A stretch of 32,165 nt of DNA from Planctomycetaceae bacterium. Its GTDB lineage: Bacteria; Planctomycetota; Planctomycetia; Pirellulales; Pirellulaceae. The notes beneath the pieces were generated by a model. The model saw nothing but the letters and a program-made list of their open reading frames with translations. It did no database searches and had not been told where the DNA came from. The stretch is taken from NCBI GenBank assembly GCA_005778405.1, contig SXOA01000011.1, positions 1-32,165 on the forward strand, read 5' to 3'. Below, piece by piece: positions 15,619 to 22,275 of the stretch (the first letter of the stretch is position 1; every line of letters starts with the position of its first letter). A program made the position numbers and the translations under genes.

Positions 15619-17406
15619 TGCCTCTTAGCTTTTGCCTTCTCTTCTGTTCCTCTTCTCTTTGCGCGGGCATTTGGTGCAGAGACGAAGCATCCCAACGTCC
15701 TCCTGATCATCACCGATGACCAGGGCTACGGGGACATCGGCTTTCACGGTAACACGAAGATCCAGACGCCCCATCTGGATGCCCTGGCGAAGCAATCGAT
15801 GCGCCTTACGAACTTTCATGTGGACCCGACTTGCGCGGAGACCCGCTCGGCACTGATGACCGGCAAATATTCCTGCCGTGTCGGCGTTTGGCACACGATC
15901 ATGGGGCGCTCGATCCTGCGGAAGGACGAGAAAATCATGCCCCAGTATTTCGCCGAGGCGGGCTATGCAACAGGCATGTTCGGAAAATGGCACCTGGGGG
16001 ACAACTGGCCCTATCGCCCGCACGACCGGGGCTTTCAAGAGGCTCTCTACTGCCGTGGCGGCGGCGTGGGGCAGTCGCCGGACCACTGGGGAAACGACTA
16101 CTTCGACGACACCTACTTGCGAAACGGAGTGCCGGAAGAGCAGACCGGCTATTGCACCGACGTCTGGTTCCGCGAGGCAACGAAGTTCATCGAGAAACAC
16201 AAGGAGAAGCCCTTCTTCTGCTACGTCGCGACCAACGCCCCGCATGGTCCCTACAACGTCGATGAGAAGTACGCCAAGCCCTACCTCGACAAGGGCGTTC
16301 CCCAGCCGATGGCCAATTTCTACGGCATGATCGCCAACATCGACGAGAACATTGGCAAGCTGCTCGGCAAGCTCGACGATTGGAAGCTGGCGGAGAATAC
16401 GATCGTGGTCTTCATGACCGACAATGGGACGGCAGCGGGGGTGATCGGTCCTGGCACCGGTGGCGGGAAGAAGAAAGATGGAGAGAAGGAGAGACCGAGA
16501 GATGGTGAGAAGTGGCTGGGTTTCAATGCGGGTATGCGGGCACAGAAGGGCTCGCAGTATGAAGGAGGGCACCGGGTGCCGTGCTTCATTCGCTGGCCCG
16601 CGGATAAGCACCTGCGAGATAATGAAGTCCATCGGTTGGCAGCCCATTTTGACCTCCTGCCGACTCTGCTGGAGTTATGCCAATGCTCCCTCAAGGGAGA
16701 GTCGCCATTTGACGGCAATTCGCTAATTCCGCTGCTTCATTTCTACTCGCACACAGAATTATGGCGGCGGAAACTGGTTGTTCATTCGCAACGTGTTGAG
16801 CATCCAGAGAAATGGCGCAAGTGCTGCGTCATGGACGACAGTCATCGGCTCATCGACAGCAAGGAATTTTACTTCTTGCCCGACGATCCTCACCAACAAA
16901 AGGACATCGTTGCAAAGCATCCCGATTTCGTGAAAGGCTTTCGAGCCTTCTACGACGAGTGGTGGACTTCCGTTTCCAAACGCTTCAACGAATACTCCGA
17001 CATCCCCCTCGGCGACGAACACGCCCCAGAACAGGAACTTTGCTGTCACGACTGGCATCCCGTTGACGATAAAACGCCACCGTGGAATCAGAGCGGACAG
17101 GAGGGGATCGGAAAGGATCCGCTGGTGAATGGTCAATGGGCAGTGGAAGTCGCCCGCCCCGGCAAGTACGCGTTCACGCTGCGAATGCGCCCGTCGGGAG
17201 TCCCCTACAAAATCCCCGCGGGAAAGGCCCGTGTGAAGATTGGCGACGTTGAAGGGGCTACGGACATTGCCGCGTCCGCCGACAGCGTCACGATTACGCT
17301 CGACCTCAAGCCGACAGGCCACGTCATGCTGCAAACCTGGCTCGACGAGGCGGATGGCATGTCGCGAGGAGCGTATTACACGACCGTGAAACGTCTCGAT
17401 CCTTAG
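15571..17406 (+). CDS. Exported sulfatase-family protein with atypical maturation motif
   Basis: A 611-aa type I sulfatase (alkaline phosphatase superfamily) that would hydrolyse sulfate esters outside the cytoplasm. It has a signal peptide (hydrophobic LAFSICLLAFAFSSVPLLF) and the metal-site start NVLLIITDDQGYGD. The active-site region is DPTCAETRSALMTGKY, followed by GKWHLGD, NAPHGPY, VFMTDNGT and GGHRVPCFIRWP. The residue normally converted to formylglycine is Cys88, with Arg92 in place, but position +2 is Glu90 rather than Pro or Ala. An in-frame Lys/Glu/Arg-rich insert sits at about 297-315 after MTDNGTAAG. A C-terminal region of about 100 residues (from WAVEVARPGKYAF) looks like a beta-sandwich. 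The start codon lies inside an AT-rich repeat, so it could be a few codons off. Confidence 0.9.
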   Translation: MLNAKRLNPTTLAFSICLLAFAFSSVPLLFARAFGAETKHPNVLLIITDDQGYGDIGFHGNTKIQTPHLDALAKQSMRLTNFHVDPTCAETRSALMTGKYSCRVGVWHTIMGRSILRKDEKIMPQYFAEAGYATGMFGKWHLGDNWPYRPHDRGFQEALYCRGGGVGQSPDHWGNDYFDDTYLRNGVPEEQTGYCTDVWFREATKFIEKHKEKPFFCYVATNAPHGPYNVDEKYAKPYLDKGVPQPMANFYGMIANIDENIGKLLGKLDDWKLAENTIVVFMTDNGTAAGVIGPGTGGGKKKDGEKERPRDGEKWLGFNAGMRAQKGSQYEGGHRVPCFIRWPADKHLRDNEVHRLAAHFDLLPTLLELCQCSLKGESPFDGNSLIPLLHFYSHTELWRRKLVVHSQRVEHPEKWRKCCVMDDSHRLIDSKEFYFLPDDPHQQKDIVAKHPDFVKGFRAFYDEWWTSVSKRFNEYSDIPLGDEHAPEQELCCHDWHPVDDKTPPWNQSGQEGIGKDPLVNGQWAVEVARPGKYAFTLRMRPSGVPYKIPAGKARVKIGDVEGATDIAASADSVTITLDLKPTGHVMLQTWLDEADGMSRGAYYTTVKRLDP

Positions 17407-17431
17407 CTTGTAGTAATTTACAAATCAAGAA

Positions 17432-17513
17432 AGCATCACGCAGAGGCGCAATGGACGCGCAGGGGATTACATCGGCGGTCTTCTCTGCGTCCTTTGCGCC
17501 TCCGCGTGATGCT
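17432..17513 (+). repeat. Long imperfect palindrome upstream of an SGNH-like gene
   Basis: Arms of about 31 nt, starting AGCATCACGC at 17432 and ending GCGTGATGCT at 17513, are complementary apart from a handful of mismatches around a 20-nt loop. The right arm ends 7 nt before the GGAG Shine-Dalgarno of the gene at 17531. The cores GAGGCGCAA and GACGCAGAG are similar to the repeat at 19302-19336, so this is probably a dispersed intergenic family. It fills most of the 124-nt gap. Confidence 0.75.
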
Positions 17514-17530
17514 ACTTCTGGAGAAGTATT

Positions 17531-19288
17531 GTGCGTCGCTCATTTTCACTGTTCTGGCTTTTAACTTTTTTTTCATCCTATTCTTCTTCTTCCGAGCCGC
17601 AGTGGATTTGGGCGACGAAAGATGCCGCCACGAAAGCCGACAACGGCTCGGCTTATTTCAGAAAGGCGTTCAATCTCGATGAGCCGGAATCGGGAACGGC
17701 GGAGGTTACGGTGGATGATGCGTTCGAGCTGTTCCTCAACGGCCGCAGCATAGGAACCGGGGACAGCGCGACCAAGCGATACAAATTCAATCTCACCAAG
17801 CGGCTGCTCCCCGGCCGAAATGTGCTGGCCATCGCCGCGGTGAACGGTGCCCCAGGTCCGGGCGGCGTGGCGGCAACGTTTACGGTGAAGGCCAAGGGAA
17901 AGGAAGCGGTGACGATCGTCACTGATAACACTTGGAAGTTCAATTTGAAGCCGCAGGGAACCTGGACCCGGACTGAATCCGACGATTCCACGTGGCCCGC
18001 CGCCTTCGAGCTCGGCGAATACGGCAAAACGGCTCCCTGGGGGAAAGCAGGCGAGCTGGTGGAGGGGAACACCGGAGTTAAGATTCTGAACAAGCCCAAG
18101 AGCCGCGAGAAGGGGCTGTTTGAATTCCGTGACGGCGACCGGGTGGTCTTCCTCGGCAGCGGGTTCATCGAGCGGCTGCAGAGCACGGGCTACCTGGAAA
18201 CGATGCTGACCGCGGCGATGCCCAGCAAATACATCACCTTCCGCAACCTCGGCTGGAGCGGCGACAACGTTTGGGGAGACGCCCGCGCCGTCTTCGGCAG
18301 CCGAGCCGACGGCTTCGAACGGCTGCTCACCGACGTGGCCCTCTGCAATCCCTCTGTCTTGATCGTCTGTTACGGCGAAAACGAAGCCTACGCAGGCGAC
18401 GCGGGGCTGGCAGAATTCCGCACGGGCCTGAACAAGCTGCTCGACTCTCTCGAAGCCACCGGCGCTCGCATTGTTCTCCTCGGCCCGCGGCAGCACGAAA
18501 AAGTGCCCCCGCCGCTGCCGGACCCGGCGAAGTACAACGCGGATTTGAGGAAGTACAACGATGTGATTGGGCAAGTGGCGAAGGAGAGGGAGCAAACGTT
18601 TTTGGATCTTTACGAGCTTTGCACCGACCGAGATCCAGACGAGCAGAACAGAAAGGTGAATGCGGACTTATACCAACTCACTCAGGATGGCATTCACCTA
18701 TCCGATTATGGCAACGAAAAGATTGCCGAGCCGTTGGCCGCACTGCTGGGCGTCAATTATTACGAACGAACTTTTCAAATAGACGCCAATACTGGAGCGT
18801 ACGATGCAATCGGTGCTACGATTTCCAAAGCTGACATAAGTACCAAAGGCGTAGTGATCGAAGCAACAGATCGAGGAGTCCCGTTTATACTCGGCGAGAT
18901 AACTCATAAACGATTGCATGAGAATGCAGCGTCTGCTGGAACATTTAATGTCAAGGGGCTAGAAGCCGGAGAATATGAGGTTCGGGTGGATGGAGAGGTC
19001 ATAGGCACACAGGTGGGATTCAAGCTCGAATACACATGGTATGTCGACGAAGGCTCCAGGTTTCGGTTTGATACACTCCGTCAACTGATCAACAATAAGA
19101 ATACTCTCTTCTTCCACCGCTACCGCCCACAGAACGAAACCTACCTCTTCCTCTTCCGCAAGCACGAGCAGGGGAACAACGCCGCCGAAATCCCTCAGTT
19201 CGACTCTCTCATCGCCGAGATCGAAAAGAAAATCGCCGAGCTAAAGAAGCCGGTGAAGCAGAAGTACGAGCTGATCAAGGTGAAGTGA
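17531..19288 (+). CDS. Exported SGNH/GDSL hydrolase-like protein with N-terminal beta-sandwich
   Basis: A 585-aa protein with a signal peptide (RRSFSLFWLLTFFSS). Residues about 22-165 look like a carbohydrate-binding-type beta-sandwich (WIWATKDA, FRKAFNL, VDDAFELFLNGRSIG, DNTWKFN). Residues about 198-415 are SGNH-like: block I VFLGSGFIE (Gly209-Ser210-Gly211) in place of GDS, block II NLGWSGDNV (Asn239, Gly241), block III YGENEAYAG (Asn284) and block V DGIHLSDYG (Asp386, His389). A C-terminal region (415-585) ends in a charged helix. The start is GTG at 17531 with GGAG at 17520-17523. Context with the sulfatase and propeller fusion suggests extracellular polysaccharide processing; this is inference. 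Codons from 18760 to 19080 are noticeably AT-richer than the rest of the gene. Confidence 0.85.
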   Translation: MRRSFSLFWLLTFFSSYSSSSEPQWIWATKDAATKADNGSAYFRKAFNLDEPESGTAEVTVDDAFELFLNGRSIGTGDSATKRYKFNLTKRLLPGRNVLAIAAVNGAPGPGGVAATFTVKAKGKEAVTIVTDNTWKFNLKPQGTWTRTESDDSTWPAAFELGEYGKTAPWGKAGELVEGNTGVKILNKPKSREKGLFEFRDGDRVVFLGSGFIERLQSTGYLETMLTAAMPSKYITFRNLGWSGDNVWGDARAVFGSRADGFERLLTDVALCNPSVLIVCYGENEAYAGDAGLAEFRTGLNKLLDSLEATGARIVLLGPRQHEKVPPPLPDPAKYNADLRKYNDVIGQVAKEREQTFLDLYELCTDRDPDEQNRKVNADLYQLTQDGIHLSDYGNEKIAEPLAALLGVNYYERTFQIDANTGAYDAIGATISKADISTKGVVIEATDRGVPFILGEITHKRLHENAASAGTFNVKGLEAGEYEVRVDGEVIGTQVGFKLEYTWYVDEGSRFRFDTLRQLINNKNTLFFHRYRPQNETYLFLFRKHEQGNNAAEIPQFDSLIAEIEKKIAELKKPVKQKYELIKVK

Positions 19289-19301
19289 GATCGCTCTCGT
19301 C

Positions 19302-19445
19302 AACGCAATGGCGCTAAGACGCAGAGTCGCAAAGGGGAGAAGGACAAAGTGGGAGTGGGGACACGGAAAACACGGAATTGGGAGTCAGGTTTGGCAGAAC
19401 GACGGTTGCAGAAACCTTCCGTGTCTTCCATGTTTTCCGTGTCCC
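19302..19445 (+). repeat. Dispersed-type repeat pair in convergent intergenic region
   Basis: Two units lie between genes. 19302-19336 has short direct repeats of CGCAA/GCGC type related to the palindrome at 17432-17513. Then GGGACACGGAAAACACGGAA (19358-19377) pairs with 19426-19445 with one mismatch in 20, around a 48-nt loop; the flanks continue the symmetry (GGGAGT and ATTCCC). No open reading frame here looks real. Confidence 0.7.
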
Positions 19446-19470
19446 ATTCCCTCTCGACTTCCAGTCGCCG

Positions 19471-19689
19471 TCATCGCCAGAAGTACAGCCACCGCAACCA
19501 CCTGGGGGCGTTGGCCCAGGCCCGCAGTCGTTCCTGACGCTTCTGGACGTCGGCGACGTTTCCGGCCATTTTGCCGTACGTCCCGAAGTCGTTGTTGAAG
19601 CCGCAGGCGACACAGAAATTGACCCCCTCGGGGAGAGCGCCGAGGCAACGCATGCACTTGCGAGAACCTGGAGAAAGACCCGCGGACAT
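19471..19689 (-). CDS. Small double-CxxC zinc-ribbon protein
   Basis: A 72-aa protein beginning MSAGLSPGSRKC. CMRC and CVAC, separated by LGALPEGVNF, form a four-cysteine zinc ribbon near residues 12-28, followed by GFNNDFGTYG. A basic helix follows (VADVQKRQERLRAWANA), ending in the aromatic tail PRWLRWLYFWR, which could associate with membrane or a partner. The start is strongly supported: AGGAG lies 7 nt before the ATG, and a good sigma70-like promoter sits about 40 nt upstream. I do not know its function. It stands alone, flanked on both sides by palindromic repeats. Confidence 0.75.
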   Translation of the reverse strand: MSAGLSPGSRKCMRCLGALPEGVNFCVACGFNNDFGTYGKMAGNVADVQKRQERLRAWANAPRWLRWLYFWR

Positions 19690-19727
19690 GAGAATGCTCC
19701 TGAATCGAAGCTCACGATTTGCCCGAT

Positions 19728-19756
19728 ATCTTAGGGCTCGCCGCTCCTCCTGCCAA
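19728..19756 (-). promoter_or_regulatory. Sigma70-like promoter for the zinc-ribbon gene
   Basis: On the minus strand, TTGGCA (19756-19751) and TAAGAT (19733-19728) are separated by exactly 17 nt. Transcription would start near 19721, leaving about 30 nt of leader containing AGGAG before the ATG at 19689. Confidence 0.5.
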
Positions 19757-19835
19757 CTATTTTTCCAAAAGTCTCTCCAAAAAGGAAGCGGCGAGTCGCC
19801 GGGGAAATTTATTCCCGAATTCTTGCGGATGGGCC

Positions 19836-19864
19836 TTGACGGTGACACCTGTACATGTAAGAAT
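19836..19864 (+). promoter_or_regulatory. Possible promoter upstream of the isomerase gene
   Basis: TTGACG (19836-19841) is followed 16 nt later by TAAGAA (19858-19863). It points toward the gene at 20192 but is 330 nt away, with the nested palindrome in between. The rest of 19690-20191 holds no credible gene. Confidence 0.25.
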
Positions 19865-19992
19865 ACTGGCAGATAACTCCGAAGTACATTCCACGCTGTT
19901 TTTGAATATAACTGCCATGACACATCGGGAAGAAACGAAGAGAGACCGCGAAATAGTTATGGACAACAAGACCCCATTGCCGGGGATGCAAA

Positions 19993-20103
19993 CCCACCCG
20001 GTGCTGAAAAACCCCGGGGTTTTTCAGTTTAGGTGGGGCCCCCAGTACCCCCGTCCCTGCTGAAAAACCAGGGGGGTTTTTCAGCACCATCCTTCCGGGT
20101 GGG
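19993..20103 (+). repeat. Composite nested palindrome
   Basis: GGTGCTGAAAAACCCC (20000-20015) is a perfect 16-nt complement of 20073-20088. Each half is itself a hairpin: CTGAAAAACCCC with GGGGTTTTTCAG (20004-20027, no loop), and GCTGAAAAACC with GGTTTTTCAGC (20059-20085, 5-nt loop). An outer pair CCCACCCGG (19993-20001) and CCGGGTGGG (20095-20103) extends it with a bulge. It lies in a 502-nt gene-free interval about 90 nt upstream of the gene at 20192. Confidence 0.8.
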
Positions 20104-20191
20104 CCGTCGTCCGCTTTCCCTCCCTGGCGCTTCGGGCTAGTATCTCTTTCTCCCAACTTGGAACCTTGAACCCCGAACTTTGAATTCTCCC

Positions 20192-21205
20192 ATGTCCGAA
20201 CAGCCTTCCGTCATCCTTTCCGGCTTTGGCGACGAAGCGGCCAATCAGAAGACCGCCGAACAGCAGTTTTGTGCTTTCGCGGCGCTCGGGCTGCAGTATT
20301 ATTCGATCCGTTTCATCGATGCCGGCCAAGGCATTAAGAACGTGATGCACCTCACGAAGGGGGAGATTGCCCACATCCGCCATCTGGAAGGGGAGTACGA
20401 CCTGAACGTCGCCACGCTCGGCTCCCCCATCGGCAAGGTCAAGCTGCTGAACCAGGAGGACGGAACGAAAAACCGTTTTGTGCCATTCAAGAAGTACCTG
20501 AATGACGAGGTGAAAAAGGCCTGCGAATTGGCCCACGCCTTCGAGACCAAGCTCATTCGCGGCTTCTCGTTCTATCACCCTAAGGGGGAAGACCCTTGGA
20601 AGCACGTCAAGCAGGCGGCGGACCAGCTTGGGCAGATTGCCGAGACCGTGCACCGCAGCGACCTGACCTTCGGCCTGGAGGTCGAGGCCAACCTGGTGGG
20701 CCAGAACGGCGAACTGCTGGCGGAATTGCACAAGCAGGTCGATCACCCGGCGATGGTCCTGATCTTCGATGCCGCCAATATCAGCACGCAGGGTTACAGC
20801 CCGACCGAAACCTACGAGCAGTACGAGAAAATGAAAAAGGGGCTCGGCTGGATGCACATCAAGGACTACCGCCATCCCGAGCGGATGAAGCGGACGACGC
20901 ACGTCGATGAAGAAGCCCTCAAACACTTCGTCCCCGCCGACCGGGGCGACAGCGGCCATGAAATGATCCTCCGCGACTTCCGCGAGCTGATCCCTGCGAT
21001 GGAAAAGAAGCTCAAAAAGCGGGGCATCCCCGGCGTGTTCTTGGATTTGGAGCCGCACGTGAAAGGTGGCGGCCAATTCGGCGGCTTCAGCGGCCCCGAC
21101 GGTCTCGGCGTCGCCCTTCGCGGCCTGTGCAAAGTGCTCGACTACATCGGCATCGGCTATCACCTGCGGGACTTTGAGGACGTGCGGGTGGCAAGGGGGT
21201 TTTAG
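20192..21205 (+). CDS. Sugar phosphate isomerase/epimerase-like TIM-barrel protein
   Basis: A 337-aa protein of the xylose-isomerase-like TIM-barrel superfamily, which includes sugar isomerases, epimerases and AP endonuclease IV. Likely metal ligands at barrel strand ends are Glu163 (GLEVEAN), Asp193 (IFDAANIS), His222 (WMHIKDYRH) and Glu287 (FLDLEPHVKGGG). The N-terminus LSGFGDEAAN and GYSPTETYEQYEKMK are other recognisable family-like stretches. There is no signal peptide, so it acts in the cytoplasm. The substrate is unknown. The ATG at 20192 is taken in preference to a TTG at 20180; no strong Shine-Dalgarno is visible. A run of degenerate GAAC/TTGAA units immediately precedes the start. 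The RluA-family gene follows after 27 nt. Confidence 0.85.
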   Translation: MSEQPSVILSGFGDEAANQKTAEQQFCAFAALGLQYYSIRFIDAGQGIKNVMHLTKGEIAHIRHLEGEYDLNVATLGSPIGKVKLLNQEDGTKNRFVPFKKYLNDEVKKACELAHAFETKLIRGFSFYHPKGEDPWKHVKQAADQLGQIAETVHRSDLTFGLEVEANLVGQNGELLAELHKQVDHPAMVLIFDAANISTQGYSPTETYEQYEKMKKGLGWMHIKDYRHPERMKRTTHVDEEALKHFVPADRGDSGHEMILRDFRELIPAMEKKLKKRGIPGVFLDLEPHVKGGGQFGGFSGPDGLGVALRGLCKVLDYIGIGYHLRDFEDVRVARGF

Positions 21206-21232
21206 CAGAAGTTCTTCGCAAGCACCATTGTT

Positions 21233-22255
21233 ATGGAACCGACCGCCGAGCTTGCCGACGAATTGCCTGATCCGGCCGATGAAGCCGTTGAGTTGCTTGT
21301 GGGCAAACAGGATGAAGGCTCCCGTCTCGACGCCTTCCTCGCCCGCGAGATTCCCCGCTATAGCCGTGTCCAACTGCGGAAAGTGATTGGCCTCGGCGGA
21401 GTGAAGGTCGATGGCGAAGGGTGCAAGGTGGCGTACCGGCTGAAGGCGGGGCAGAATGTGAGCATCATCGTGCCGCCGATGCCGGCGGCGGGGCCAAATC
21501 CGGAGAATATCCCGCTCGATATTCTCTATGAGGACGACCACATCATCGCGGTCAACAAGCCGCCGGGGATGGTGGTGCATCCGGCGCGGGGGCATTGGTC
21601 GGGGACGCTCACCAGTGCATTGGCCTTTCATTTTCAACAGCTCAGTACGGTGGGCGGAGCGCATCGACCGGGTGTGGTGCATCGGCTAGACCGAGATACC
21701 AGCGGCGTGATGGTGGTCGCCAAGACGGACCACTGCCATTACCGGCTGGCGGAGCAGTTTGCGGATCGGACGACGGAAAAGGAGTACTTTGCCATCACCG
21801 TCGGCGTCCCCGACCGGGACCAAGACATCATCGAGCAGCCCATTGGGATGCACCCGACGCACCGCGTGCGGATGGCCATTCGGGCCGACCATTCCACCAG
21901 CCGCGAGGCCACGACTTTTTACGAAGTGGTCGAGCGGTTCGAGGGGTTTGCGGCAGTGCGAGTGCTGCCGAAGACCGGACGGACGCATCAGATTCGCGTC
22001 CACCTGGCCCACATCGGCTGCCCGGTCCTCTGCGACAAGCTCTACGGCGGCCGATCGGAGATCACTCGCGGCGAAATCCGCCGCGATCTCAAGGATACGA
22101 CCGTTCTGCTCAACCGCCAGGCCTTGCACGCCCGGCGAATCAAGCTACGGCACCCCGAGACACAACAGCCGATTGAGTTCACCGCGCCGCTGCCGGCGGC
22201 CATGGCGGGGGTGCTGGAGGAATTGCGGCAATATCGGGCTGTCAAAAGCCGCTAA
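21233..22255 (+). CDS. RluA/RluD-family 23S rRNA pseudouridine synthase
   Basis: A 340-aa enzyme converting specific uridines of structured RNA (typically 23S rRNA) to pseudouridine. An N-terminal S4 RNA-binding domain (about 25-90: RLDAFLAREIPRYSRVQLRK) is followed by the catalytic domain with LYEDDHIIAVNKPPGMVVHP, the signature HRLDRDTSG (150-158, catalytic Asp153), KEYFA, and PKTGRTHQIRVHLAHIGCPV. S4 plus RluA architecture and the length favour RluD-like over RluA or RluC, but the exact target sites cannot be read from sequence. The start is ATG at 21233 with no clear Shine-Dalgarno, so translational coupling to the gene ending at 21205 is possible. It is convergent with the lipoprotein gene, whose stop lies 21 nt beyond. 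Confidence 0.93.
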   Translation: MEPTAELADELPDPADEAVELLVGKQDEGSRLDAFLAREIPRYSRVQLRKVIGLGGVKVDGEGCKVAYRLKAGQNVSIIVPPMPAAGPNPENIPLDILYEDDHIIAVNKPPGMVVHPARGHWSGTLTSALAFHFQQLSTVGGAHRPGVVHRLDRDTSGVMVVAKTDHCHYRLAEQFADRTTEKEYFAITVGVPDRDQDIIEQPIGMHPTHRVRMAIRADHSTSREATTFYEVVERFEGFAAVRVLPKTGRTHQIRVHLAHIGCPVLCDKLYGGRSEITRGEIRRDLKDTTVLLNRQALHARRIKLRHPETQQPIEFTAPLPAAMAGVLEELRQYRAVKSR

Positions 22256-22275
22256 TCCGATGCGCCAGCGAGTGG

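Noticed and set aside
19719..20063. Plus-strand frame of 114 codons in the repeat-rich interval
   Set aside because: No Shine-Dalgarno or domain; it runs through the nested palindrome and looks non-coding.
19302..20103. Possible CRISPR array
   Set aside because: Repeats are inverted and few, without regularly spaced direct repeats or cas genes.
20081..21682. Minus-strand frame of 533 codons
   Set aside because: Antisense to the isomerase and pseudouridine synthase genes, both clear families.
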